A stretch of DNA of 64,000 bases from positions 1,738,447-1,802,446 of the forward strand of contig JAJEKV010000041.1 in assembly GCA_021234155.1 (NCBI GenBank). The letters run 5' to 3'. The position numbers and the translations under genes are program-made. Positions 44,706 to 56,036 of the stretch are shown in pieces. A model generated the notes under the pieces. That model did no database searches, had not been told where the DNA came from, and was given only the letters and a program-made list of their open reading frames with translations. Every line of letters begins with the position of its first letter. Positions within the stretch are counted from its first letter, which is position 1. The stretch comes from Isoetes taiwanensis (taxonomy: Eukaryota; Streptophyta; Lycopodiopsida; Isoetales; Isoetaceae).

Positions 44706-47700
44706 GGGACCCGGCCCTCGCCCACCTTTGACCAGCGGTAGCGGGGAACTCGTGAGGCCTTGGCGAGAGGCCCTGTCGGTAGTTCGAGGCATGCGAGCAG
44801 CGGGGGGAGAGTCTCCAATCCACAACATCCGAACACACATTCTCGATCGGATGACATTCCGAGGCAGTTCACATTTCTCGAGCAGCCCGTCATGGGGCTC
44901 CTATTTGCCCGGTCGTGGCGCATTGTCATATTCGCGGTTGCGGATGCCGCAGTGCGTGATACCATATTGCGCCCGGGCCGCCCGATCTTTGAAGGGGACA
45001 TCCACATGCGTGGGCCAGGGACCTCACACGCGTGCAGCGGAGGCGGGGCGGGAGCTGTGTGGGGTCGAGAGGCATTAGCCACCGGGGGAATGCCGCGGGG
45101 ATTGGTTCGGCCGGGATGCACATTTTTGAAACTGACCCCACTCTCTGCTGCCGGACCAGCACCCCAACGCGGTACCGCAGCGGCCCACCTACTGCTTCTC
45201 CTACCCGGCCCCCCTTCTCCACGCTCCCTACTCCTGCTCCCTCATGGCCCCGCCCTCTCGACCACATGCTGCCTCCGGCTCCATCTACTTCTCACTCGGC
45301 CCTCTGCTTCCGGAGTCCTCCCCGATTTCAGGTGCGCATACCATCCCTGCTTTGTCAAATAGGAATTGTGTCTCGGGTGGTCTCATGGGTGTTGGGGCTT
45401 CCCTTGGCGAAGGGGGCGGTCGAACTCCGTGGCGCCGATATGGATCTCATCTTTCTCATGGAGACATGGGAGCATCTTTGAGCCACGGGCTACGTCTGTA
45501 GGGTTACCAACATTTCTCGATCTTCAATACGTAATGCGGAGCCGAGGGTCATGGTGGGTGGCTTGCTACTACCAGGACAACCTTGGCACATTGGGTTACC
45601 CTCGGAAGGCAGGACCCGGACCTAGCCGGTACTTATGGATTCGTGTGCATAATACCGGTGGCAACCCTCTTTTTACGGCGCTGTTATTTCCCTCGCGAGA
45701 CATCACCTTCTATATGCAGCCACCCCGTCGCGGATAGGATGGACCCTTATGTCGATCTATATGATGACATCTGGACAGCACCGGCGGTTGGGTAGGGTCG
45801 TCCTTCTTGGGAGATTTCAATGCATCGGGCGGGGAGTAGAGCAGCCCATGCGACTTGACCCCCTCGGCCGACGATGTCCTGCGGACTACGTCCATGAGAA
45901 GCAACCGGCCACGAGGGTCGGATGGCGAGCCGAGTCACTTTCGCTTTTTGAGATAATTGCTCTGCTATGTGGCATTTTTGACTTGATAATTTGCAATGGC
46001 CTTTCGGTGGCGATTCGCAAGTGCACATGCACGGGACAATGGGGGAGGGTCTAGTGTGGTGGACTATGTGCTCGTAGTTGCGCCAAGATATGCATCTCAT
46101 CGATCGTTCCGGGTGGGCACAGGCGATCGGGGATGAGGAGGTCGATTTCAGATCACCTCCCACTTTATTTGGACCTGGTTTGGCAAGCCGCGAGAACCCC
46201 ACTATGCCGGCCCCGGCCCGTCACCGGTTGAGACTAGATTATGAGCGAGCCGCACGGACTTCTGTAGAGATGCTCATGGGCGCCCTCCGATAATTCTTGA
46301 GACCTCCATACTAGAGCGGCGTGACAGACCGGTGACTTAGCTATTACGGGATGCGGCCGGACGGAGTGCTTTGGCGGACCCCCCTCCCCCGTGCCGCTCG
46401 GGGTCAGCAACATTCAGCGTAGCAGATGGTTTGATGCGGGTGTAAAAGCATAGCGGCAGCTCGGTCACGATGCGGATCCGGTCTTCGCCTTGGCCACCAC
46501 CTGTTGAGTGCCCATCACAAAAGGACACAAATGCGGTACCTTGCCGCGGTATCGAGGGGAGATGTTCGGGCTTCTTGGACCTCATCCTCGAACTTACTGA
46601 GGGGAGTGCTTGAGGCCACCCGATGACTGAGGGACATCACACCGGGCGATTGGGGAACGGTACTTGCAAAGCTCTATGACCGCCAGGGGCAGCGACGCCC
46701 ATACCCCCACATGATGGCCCCCATTGGTTCTCGTGGGCCGAGGATGTTGAGGAGGGCAGAACGGTGGCTAATGGGAAGGCGGTGACCTCGATGGTATCGC
46801 GAGGCCGAGTTACTCAAATGGGCGGGGGCGGCTTGTCAGGTCCTCACTACCACCGTTTCAACGAGCATTGCGGGAAGGTCTCCAGACAATGGACCACAAG
46901 GCGTGGTTGTTCCCATTCACAAAGGGGCGAGGCGACCCACCTTTGTCCGACCAATTACGGGACGATCATGGTCGTTTCGATTTGCCAACCTGTTGGTCGG
47001 GCATTCTCGAGCAGCAGATTGACCCATTTGGCAAGAGGCGGCGCACAGATGTCGCGAGCCCTCACACAAGCGGGCTTTAGACCCGCCACTCAGCGATTGA
47101 CCATATCTTTACACCGCTGGCACGATTGAAGGCGGCCCGGAATCATGGCGGGACTTGTATTGCTGTGCTTTTGGACCGAAGGCTTTTGATACGGGGAAAA
47201 AGGGGAAAGGCTAGGCTAGACTGCGTCAAGCCCGGGCTCAGCTGCCGTCTGAGTAATGCCATATACGAGTTGTATGAGAGTTGTTTTGGCAGGATGTCTC
47301 GACCCGCCAAGCATTCACCCGGTAGTATCGGGTCCTGTGGTTGCCCCTCTCGCCAACACTTTTTGGCCCTACATTGTCGGTTAGAGCCCCGGCTTCGAGC
47401 ATGGGGGATGGCATCTGACTTTTGCACCAGGTCATCCGCCTGACTCATCTATGCGGACGATGTTGGCCCTCGGCCCACACCCCGGAAGCTATCTGATCTC
47501 ACTGGATGCCCTAGACACATTTTGTCGGGACTCTGAGACATCTTACATGCGTCAATCCGGCCAAGACCGGGGTGGTTCTCATATCCTCTTCGTCACCCCA
47601 TGCCTCCTGCACTCACATATCGGGGGAAACGTGGGCGTCATGCCCACCTACAAGTACACGGGGGTGGAGTTCCCCTCTTCGCTCTGGCGGGAGGCGTCTA

Positions 47701-48689
47701 TCCGCTTCCCGGTGTGGCAGCTGGAAAGTGCTTTATGCCATGCGAGATGCTGATCACCAGTGAGCTCTATGATTGGGGCCATCGGTCACATCTCTTTTGA
47801 ACCGGTCGAGCCTGTCCTTCATGCTGGGGGGTCGGTTTGGGGCCCTAGTCTCTTTGGCGACACTGGAATGACTTGGAGCAGTGCGAAGGCATTTTGGCAC
47901 GCGGGCACTTAGGGTGAAACCTTGAGTCCCCCCATCGGTTGCTGCTAGAAATCGGATTCTTGCCGCTTCAGCGGCAGCCCTTGATAGACACATCGTCTAT
48001 TTTTTCGAAAGTGGTTACTATGGGTGATGCTCGGCTCCGCACTGCTTACACTGTGGCCATGGTCCGCAGCGGCTTAGGGCCTGTTGGAGGTAAGAGAGAG
48101 TGGTTCGCCCGGATGGGCGATGGAGAACACAGATGCGTCTTGAGGTGGGCCGCGACCCGTCGGGACAGCTTTGGGAGTACCTAGGCGCTTGCTTGTTTCC
48201 TTGGCAAGCTCTGGGACCCCGGTGCTCTGGAGCGAGGTCAAAATGGCCCATTACAAGGAACACATCAACCCGTGTTAGCGGGGAGGCCTCTACCGGTTCC
48301 CTACGCCCTGAAAGACTCATTGCCTCCATTGCCCATTCGGGTGCCCACCATGTTCGCGATCGAGGCAGGCGGTGGATTGGGGCCCCCGCCGGACAGACTC
48401 TGTCAGTCTTTGTCAAAGCGGGTGCCATTGAGGATGAGTCTCACACTTTCCGTTGCCCGGCGTTGATCCGGATCCGGGCGGATATGCTCCCGCTTAATGC
48501 GGCGGACTTGCCCTTGCATTTGCTGATGAAACACCGTCGATGACGTGCCCAGGGTCGATACATTCAGAGGTCTTGGACCCAGAGGTCACCTTTGCTTGCT
48601 GCCCGGATTAGGCACTACGGGTGTGGTGCATGATTTGTATATATTTGGGTGTTTTGCATTTTATATGTTAGGGGCGGTTTGTCGGTGAC

Positions 48690-48816
48690 GATTCTTTGCC
48701 ACGGTTTTTCCCTCGAAAACCGCCGGGGGGGGGTTTTAATCCAAGGCGTAATCCGCTTGCTTGCGTTTTTGTATTGGGTCCCATAGACCGATTGGTCTCC
48801 GTGGACGATAAAAGTG
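48690..48816 (+). other. LINE 3' UTR hairpin and tail
   Basis: CGGTTTT (48,702-48,708) pairs with AAAACCG (48,716-48,722) around TCCCTCG, followed by a G-run, GTTTTAATCC, TGGGTCCCATA and TCTCCGTGGACG. It is homologous to the tail at 15,575-15,720. Confidence 0.75.
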
Positions 48817-48842
48817 CCTTCCTTCCTTCCTTCCTTCCTTCC
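48817..48842 (+). repeat. (CCTT)n microsatellite
   Basis: About six CCTT units, in the position of the simple tail of the LINE. Confidence 0.9.
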
Positions 48843-50441
48843 AATCTGACAAAAGAAAATAGGGAAGATTTAGATCCTTCAAATCTGACAATAGAAAACA
48901 ATGAAAAGCAAAGACAGGAAAACCGCTGGACCTCCAAGGGCGGAGTGCTCAGGATACGCTGGAATGGCCGGAGTTGGATCCGTCAGGGGGCCTGAATAGG
49001 AGGCCGCTGCAGTCTGGAGTCGACATGCACAGTAAGTCTGCTGAATAGGGTTTCGAATGCAGAGTATGCTGAATATGGTGTCGAATGGGGCATTTGAAAT
49101 TATCCCGCCCATTGGTGGGAGGGCGGGATAATTAATTGAATTATTGCACACATATTTTTTTGTTCAATGGATCCTGGCATATTCTAAAAAATATGCCAGA
49201 TCTGGGGTGGGAAAAATTACACCTCAGACCCACATATTGAAGAATGCTCCCCACATGCAAGTAATAAGTATAAAAATACGTGTCAAAAAGATAAATACAT
49301 GGCCCTAGACCATTCCAAGTAGAGGAAATTTCTTGAGGCGACACCCAAGCGGCGAACCTGCAGTGCCGCCGAGTCTGGCGGGCTACCGAGGGAATATTTT
49401 TGAGGCAATGAACTTTCCCTTACATAATGCACAGTTGGGCGAATTACACTCCGCCATGTGGTAAGTGTGGAAATCTTATTCCTTACTTTGTTTCGGCGGC
49501 AAGCACTCTTCTGGAATTTCACAGAGATTCAAGTCGCAGAGTCATATTTCGCATAGATTCAAGGCGATTTAAGCTTAGAAGGTTGTTAACTACAGAACCC
49601 ATAGCCATCGCCACAATCAGAGAACAAAATGCTCTAGTTTTACCGTTGGAAGTTATGGCGATGGTGGCTTTATCTTCTACTGCGCCGAATATAGATCCCC
49701 ATAAGCCCTTTCCCATCCTTTTTTTTGTCAGATTTTTACCTGAATAGGCGGTTCCAGCAGGTTCAATCTCTATGGGCCTGTTTCCTGCCCACTCTTAGTA
49801 ATTCTTGCACAAGTTAATCTACGGATATGGCCATCGGACAAAAGAACGACAAGTGTGCATTACGTATGGTTAGTGATAAATTAGGTTAAGTGATAGTGTT
49901 TGAAATTTTGAAGTAACCATTGGATTATAATCCATTGAATTGTCAAATATAAATAATAAATACCTGAAAATGTACAAACACATCCCCGACTCACTGGTTT
50001 GCAAAACCAAGGCTTCACTGCTGAACTCCGGTGAAACTGATGCAAGCCGAAAGACTCCACGAATCACTTGTCCAAAACATGTGTGACTGTTAGTTCAAAA
50101 AGTAAAGATTCGCTTCAAATTGACATGGAATATGATGAGGTGGCAACTAGGTGACATATCATGCCAAGTAAGGAAGGTCAACCAAGTATGAAGTACAACC
50201 TTAGTTTTTCATGGCATGGTGTGGCAATGTTTCGCGACATGGTAAGATATAGATGGTGTGGACATGATGACTAAGGATTTTTATAAGAAATAGGACAACT
50301 TTCAATGTTTCGTGAAGGAACTGCCAAGGGAATATTGGGGCACTAAGCAAACCTACTGATCCCACTCAAAGCAACCATTTCAAAAAATTGGCCTAGTCAT
50401 TTTCTATTTAAAGTGCATAAAATGCTTGGTCATCATGTGAC
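48843..50441. other. unassigned, with one strong hairpin
   Basis: No supported gene. A 106-codon plus-strand frame at 49,427-49,747 (PIAIATIREQNALVLPLEVM) has no known relative. The hairpin at 49,098-49,133 is listed separately. Confidence 0.4.
49098..49133. repeat. 13-bp perfect inverted repeat
   Basis: AATTATCCCGCCC and GGGCGGGATAATT around a 10-nt loop. Confidence 0.9.
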
Positions 50442-50717
50442 ATGCCACACCATCCAAAGAAATGCCATGCCGCCATGGAGAAATATGCTTTTCTAAAAGT
50501 TCCAAATACTATGGTAGTTCAAAATAAGGATAATTGTGAAGGACAATGGTATGGTAAGCTCAGGTATATTTTCTCCCATAAAGAAGGATCTGAAACAAAT
50601 GTGTATTTTGCAGCAGACTATTATAGATACCAGCGATTAAATTCTAGCATTGATTTTGATGATGCAACTGGAATGCCCATCTTGGCTGAAGGAATGGAGC
50701 CTTTCAATGCGGATTAA
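50442..50717 (+). pseudogene. unrecognised domain fragment
   Basis: A 91-codon frame with VQNKDNCEGQWYGKLRYIFS, YFAADYYRYQRLNSSIDFDD and TGMPILAEGMEPF. The style (surface Trp/Tyr, DxxTGMPI ending) recalls the C-terminal domains of plant DNA-transposon proteins, but I cannot name it. No catalytic motif is visible and the 5' part is absent. Confidence 0.3.
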
Positions 50718-51155
50718 GCATCAATGCTTTGACAGGTGTTAGCAGCTGCTCCTTTATTTGTTATATATGTCATTTCAAGTTATTTTATTTGTTGATTGAA
50801 TGACATCATTTTCCAGTAGTCGTAGAATATGAAAAGAAAGCGTGTAATTGGCAGAAAGTTTATTGTACTCAATGCTCTGGTAATAAATCTATTTGATTCA
50901 AAAGAAATTGTGTCTATGTTATTTCCAGGTTTTTTTATGTCTCGTGTATACTGATGGAATCACTGTTTGTGTTATCAGTTATAAGCAGCTTGCTCAGTTG
51001 TTACCTGTCCGATATGATCATCCAATATTCAACATTCTTCCGAAATATTCAAAACAGAAAAACATTATTATGAAGGTTCATATCAATGGCATTCAATGGT
51101 TGCATTTGAATTTAGTATGTAACATGTGTTAGAGTATGCAACTTATCGTATCGAT
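50718..51155. other. no recognisable feature
   Basis: AT-rich; only short frames. Confidence 0.4.
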
Positions 51156-51489
51156 TCGAGACATCGGATCCACATTCTAGAATGGGGTGAGCATGCATGT
51201 CTTGCATCCTTTCTGGTTAGGGTTTCGCTATTTTAGGCGCGGTTCTGCATCAACGTCTCATCGGCGCTTCCTCTTCTCTCAGCAGTACCTTATTCTCTTT
51301 GATTTGTTTCCAGGCAGGGGAGGGGCTTCTTCCTGCTTGGTTTGGCCCATTTGGCGTTTCTGTCATGCTGTGGCATGTCCTTTCTCGGCCTTGGCCCTTC
51401 TTTAGCCTTCATCCTGTGACCTTCGTCCTCGATTCTAGTTTGATAAGGAAGTTCTTTGGTATTCGGGCGGTTTGTTGGTTTCATGCGAG

Positions 51490-51544
51490 CCCCATTCTAG
51501 AATCGCATCGATTCGAGACATCGGATCGACATTCTAGAATGGGG
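51490..51544. repeat. 14-bp perfect inverted repeat at unit junction
   Basis: CCCCATTCTAGAAT (51,490-51,503) and ATTCTAGAATGGGG (51,531-51,544), 27 nt apart; each arm contains the palindrome ATTCTAGAAT. Confidence 0.85.
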
Positions 51545-51930
51545 CGAGCATGCATGTCTTGCATGCATGCGGCGCATGCCCTTTCTGGTTAGGGTTTCGC
51601 TATTTTAGGCGCGGTTCTGCATCAACGTCTCATCGGCGCTTCCTCTTCTCTCAGCAGTACCTTATTCTCTTTGAACCCACCCTCCCCCCCTTCTTTGTTT
51701 ATTGTATTGTGCACAAATTTCTGTTTATCATGTTTTTCTTCCACCCGTTGGGTGATGCTTTTTTCCACCCCCTGGGTGATGCTATCCTCTGGTATGTTTG
51801 TGTTGTCTCGTTTGTTGTGTTGGTGATGTGCAGGTACAGGTTGGCGAGCGGCATCTGTTTCGACTTCTCCATGCGGGGGTTTTTGGGAGCGATTTCTATG
51901 CCTTACGTTTGTCCAAGCCCCTTGCCGAAG

Positions 51931-51991
51931 GCTTATCACTAGGGTTTTTCCTCAAAACCCGAGAAAGTGGGTTTTTAATCCGTTGATAAGC
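51931..51991 (+). other. compound hairpin in LINE 3' tail, copy 1
   Basis: Outer stem GCTTATCA…TTGATAAGC encloses the inner stem GGGTTTT (51,942-51,948) / AAAACCC (51,954-51,960). Confidence 0.7.
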
Positions 51992-52530
51992 TTTCGGCGG
52001 TACATCAACCATTCATCTATTAGCATTGTATTTTTGGGGTCCAAATGATATAATTGGATTTTCCCTTTATTTTTTTCGTGGGTAGTTCGCATGTGTGCGG
52101 CTACCCTTCGGCCCACCATTGTAGAAAATCTCTTTGAGATGAATGAGAAGCCTATCTATGGGCGGTTTGTTGGTTTCATCACGAGCCCCATTCTAGAATC
52201 GGCAAACACTCGTTTGCTACTTTATTCTGAGTTATTCATCGACGTTTCATCGGGCTTCCTCTTCTCTCGGCATTACCTTATTCTCTTTGAACCCACCCTC
52301 CCCTTCTTTGTTTATTATATTTTGTACAAGTTCTATTTATCATGTTTTCCACCCGATTGGGTGATGCTTTTCCACCCTTTGGGTGATGCTATTCTTTGGT
52401 ATGTTTTCGTTTGTTGTTGGTGATGTGCGGTCTACGGGTTGGTTGGCGCCATCCGTTTCGACTTCTCCATGCGGCGGGTTTTGGGGAGCGAGTCTATGCC
52501 TTTACGTTTGTCTAATCCCTTGCGAGGAAG

Positions 52531-52593
52531 GCTTATCACTAGGGTTTTTCCTCGAAAACCCGAAAGGGTGGGTTTTTAAATCCGGTGATAAGC
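52531..52593 (+). other. compound hairpin in LINE 3' tail, copy 2
   Basis: Outer stem GCTTATCAC / GTGATAAGC (52,531-52,539; 52,585-52,593) encloses GGGTTTT (52,542-52,548) / AAAACCC (52,555-52,561) with loop TCCTCG. Confidence 0.75.
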
Positions 52594-52920
52594 TTTCGGC
52601 GGTACATCAGCCACTCATCTATTAGCATTGTATTTGTTTTGGGGTCCAAATGATATAATTGGATTTTCCCTTTATTTTTCGTGGGTAGTTCGCATGTGTG
52701 CGGCTATCCACTGTCCACCATTGTAGAAAATCTGTTGAGATGAATGAGAAGCCTATCTATCGGGCGCTTTGTTGGTTTCATGCGAGTCGCAGTGCAAGAA
52801 TGGCAACATACTTCATCAACTTGCTCAATAGATTTTAAGTGTTTCTCAACAACTTTTTGTTCTAGCTTGTATATTATGATTATATGAATCTGACTATAGA
52901 AGACTTCTTATTTCTCTCAT

Positions 52921-53340
52921 TTAAGCCAAGAAAGTTTCCTTCTCTCTAGTTCTCTCAATTTGGACCAATTTTTTTATCCAATTTTTTGCTTTCCTCACTT
53001 TATTGAAAAAGTCCTTCATGAAATTGAGATTGGGATTAGATTGGGGATGTGCCTTCATCACTAACACTATAGCAATTATCCCAGAAGCAAGAGTTTGAAT
53101 TAGATTACTATAAACTTGATCTGCATCTTTCTGCGTATTTGACCATGTGTAGGAGGTAGTAGGAGAAAGCACATAAATCGATGCAGAGTTAGAAATAAAA
53201 GTATCCCAATTAGCCCACTCAGTGCTTGCCATGTTGATTCTATTGCCGAGATTCATGTCCCAAGAAGGAGTGTTATTAAAATCTCGTGCAACAATCCAAT
53301 TAAGAGGTGGCTTACTGGAGGTCCAAGAATTAATGTCCAA
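52921..53340 (-). pseudogene. LINE endonuclease/linker fragment, second family
   Basis: The frame of 139 codons holds NWIVARDFNNTPSWDMN, where the catalytic GDFN of the AP-type endonuclease has become RDFN, then EWANWDTFI and TTSYTWSN. A basic linker follows. It differs from the LDLYDD/GDFNAR family elsewhere in the window. The N-terminal half and RT are absent. Confidence 0.75.
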
Positions 53341-53768
53341 CCAAAGAATCTCTTTCCTTAGAATTAAGCGTAGATATTTAACCCCAAATATGAAATCATG
53401 AATGTTAAAGCACTATTAAAATATGAGAGATGTTTGATATTTTATTATATAGTTGCAATATCACCACTCATTTTAGATGCTTCCATCCAAATTGAAAATG
53501 ACGAGTGCGTTTACATAGGCTAGGGTACCAGCTGCTCGACAGGTGTTGTCTGAAGGGAGTGTTGGATACATCAAGAGCTCGGCAGGCTCAGTTTCAGTAA
53601 CAATTACCTTCAGATGACATATTTTACCAGTGTGATTGTCATAATGTAGTTCAAGCCTTTGGTATTCCCATGGTTGAGGTGGAGCATCAAGCTCATATTA
53701 AGTGCGTTGACATCTTATCTTGTTGTGGTTAGATTATCTCGCAGTTTCGTGTATAATTAGCTCGTCTT
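53341..53768. other. no clear feature; possibly LINE RT remnant
   Basis: 53,540-53,768 precedes LINE 3' coding sequence in the same orientation and may be decayed reverse transcriptase, but no motif is readable. Confidence 0.35.
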
Positions 53769-54142
53769 TTGCAACGCCTTGAACTTTCTCCTTTTCAGTC
53801 CATCAAGCTGCTGGCAAAAAACTTTGTTTCGATTATGTTTGATACTAGTGATGCAGTGGACTCTATGGTTTCTAGAGGGATTGATCCATTTGATGGGCAA
53901 TGCAAAACAATTGTTTTCGCGCAGAAATTCATGATTGGCCACGGAAAGCCCACTTGTTTCGGGCTTTGGTAGAGCCTGTTTTACTGTATGGTTCTGAAGT
54001 GTGGGGGCCTGCCATTAGTGCTAGTGCTTGGGAGAGCTTGGAGCGGGTGCAAAAGTCCTTTCTCACTTACAGCCTCGGAGTTAAAACAACGGTGCCCTAT
54101 GCTATTCTTTTACAAGAGACAGGTTTTTGGCCAAATGAATAA
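53769..54142 (+). pseudogene. LINE ORF2 C-terminal fragment
   Basis: The end of this segment (frame from 53,900) contains LFRALVEPVLLYGSEVWGP followed by WESLERVQKSFL and VPYAILLQETG, the conserved region after the reverse transcriptase in plant LINEs. Two frames are needed. No endonuclease or catalytic RT box is attached. Confidence 0.75.
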
Positions 54143-56036
54143 CACTGTTCATTTGGTATTTGACCGGATCAATATTCATTAGTTGGCTGGCAATGCATCA
54201 TTCACAAATTTAACTTTTTCTCTTCTTCGATCATCATGCCGAGAGATCAAGCATCAGATGCGGCTACTGCAACTTTGATTCTCTAACAAATTACAAATCT
54301 CGATGCCATTATCCATCAATGGTCTCCTGCAATATAGCTTGAAACTTTCTAAAAGAACCATGTATTCGACCTCCAGGTAGAAATCCTGTACCACTAAATT
54401 CGACCTCCCTGTAGAAATCTTGTACCACCTATCATATGATAACGATAGGCTAATTTGAGTGCAAGCCACAATTCCCATGTGCATATGATCATAAGATATA
54501 GAAATCATTCAAAAACATGTGGTTGTTAAAGGGTTAAATCTATGTGAACACAATAGTAGAAATTGACAAAAAATGATATGCCCGCGGATCACATGAAATC
54601 CTTTAAACGAGACCAGTACGGTTTTTAACTAAGCATTGTGGAGATCAATGGAGCTAATTCTGCCGAAGCTTGAACTGTCGGGGTTATAAATACCTAGGGT
54701 CAATGCTCAAGCAATATTATGGTCAATGCTTTTAAAACAATGATTTCTACTAAAGTGTTTTGCATGGTTGTAAAGGTTAGAAATTAAATAAGAAAAGTGA
54801 CATAACAATTTACATAAAGTCTCTATCGAAATGAACTTGAATTGAAATTTTATTAACTCGCAAATTGCCTTCATTTGTTTCTTTCTCAACATCAAAGTGA
54901 TCTAGAGAAACCAACATTTAAGATGCAATACATCAAATAATAATGTGGAAGCATAATGTGTGTACATCCACAACTACAAACTAAGTTTGTCATCTTCACA
55001 TGTAAAGTTCTAAGTTGATCATTTGTCTATTCCATAATCCGGATATCACAACTATTCTATAGAGATGCACAAATTAAGTGTTTTAGAATAAGTTCCATCT
55101 TCGGCATTGGGATCCTAAAACTTCGAATCCAAAAGAAATATTCACAAGTTAATGTACTACTTGAATATTCAAGGTTTCTATAACCTCAACATCACAATCG
55201 TGTGCACTTGTAGGACCTGACATTACAAACCTTGAGATCATTTCCACCCTAGAAATTGGGACTGTAATTAATATCTCAAATTATGTTTGTTAAGTTTAGA
55301 TAAAACCACTATAAAATATCATCAACTATAAAGAAAAAACCATGAAAGATTCGACTATATAGACTACGTTAGCTTCCATCTTAGAAAGATTGACCAGCAA
55401 AACCATGTTAAAAACCATAAAGTCATAATAACTTAGGAAAATAGATGTAAAACCACACAATGACTTAAATGTTCCATAACAAAAATCACTAGCATTCTTT
55501 CTGAATAAGAAATTGCAAAAGTCAATCAATACATATTAAAAAATTAGTAACAATTTGGCAAGTCATGTTAGCTTAGAAATTACTATGGAAAACCTCACAT
55601 GAAAAATGCTATGTCTAGAACCATCAAAGTATTTATGGTCAAAAAACACTAACATTTTGGCATGTCGTGTTTTCTTGCAAAACTAGGATGAAAAACCACA
55701 AACAAAAACATGTTATTAAACTATATAAAAAATCTTGAAGTATTACCAATTAAATCCGCTCCCAAAACCATCTACACATGTTAAAAAACCAGTAAACATC
55801 TCTTTCTTACTCTCAGTGTTGCAAACTGCATGATTAACCATCATGACATGTCAAACCAGTACCAAAAACCTGGATAAGAACCTTTATCACTTTCAAATAA
55901 CCATATTAGAGTATAAACTAGCATATAAAACCACATTCACGTTTTAAAAACCACTTTAATATGTGGATTTTATTGAGAAAAAGTATTTTTTGCTTAGAAA
56001 ACCACTATCATAGTGGTTTTGTAGTGGTTATTTATA
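54143..56036. repeat. AT-rich repeat DNA rich in AAAACCA words
   Basis: No coding. Between about 55,300 and 56,020, words such as AAAACCA, ATAAAACCAC and AAAAACCAC recur every few tens of bases. The block ends in the palindrome at 55,998-56,020 exactly where integrase sequence starts, so it is probably a noncoding transposon inserted in the integrase gene. Confidence 0.4.
55998..56020. repeat. 10-bp palindrome
   Basis: AAAACCACTA and TAGTGGTTTT around the loop TCA. Confidence 0.85.

Larger units (their letters stand above)
43571..48842 (+). mobile_element. GC-rich, decayed full-length LINE
   Basis: A plus-strand non-LTR element with both ORF regions. About 44,880-45,020 resembles the gag-like ORF1 core (MGLLFARSWRIVIFAVADAA). 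45,600-45,900 is endonuclease (PSRYLWIRVHN, YVDLYDD, then a decayed GDFNA site). 46,940-47,120 is reverse transcriptase (TNYGTIMVVSI, ALTQAGFRPATQRLTISL, matching QAGFRPRHSTIDNIFTL of the minus-strand LINE). 48,430-48,540 is the terminal zinc-finger region (GAIEDESHTFRCPALIRIR). Many frameshifts and stops kill it. It ends in the hairpin at 48,702-48,722 and a (CCTT)n tail. GC content is visibly higher than in the flanks, and long frames in all six phases here are artefacts of that. Confidence 0.85.
51156..52800 (+). mobile_element. tandem array of LINE 3' ends (three units)
   Basis: The word series TTCGAGACATCGGAT, CATTCTAGAATGGGG, GGTTAGGGTTTCGCTATTTT, TCATCGGCGCTTCC, AGCAGTACCTTATTCTC occurs at 51,156-51,300 and 51,513-51,675. 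CCACCC-TTGGGTGATGCT, GCTTATCACTAGGGTTTTTCC and TTTGTTGGTTTCAT then mark units ending near 51,490, 52,190 and 52,790. Units 2 and 3 are about 600-690 bp. Each full unit contains the tail hairpin. It looks like repeated insertion or unequal duplication of one LINE 3' end. Confidence 0.6.

Noticed and set aside
44217-45481. Several overlapping frames of 110-200 codons as host genes
   Set aside because: High GC removes stops in all frames; the region sits inside a LINE and only short LINE motifs are readable.
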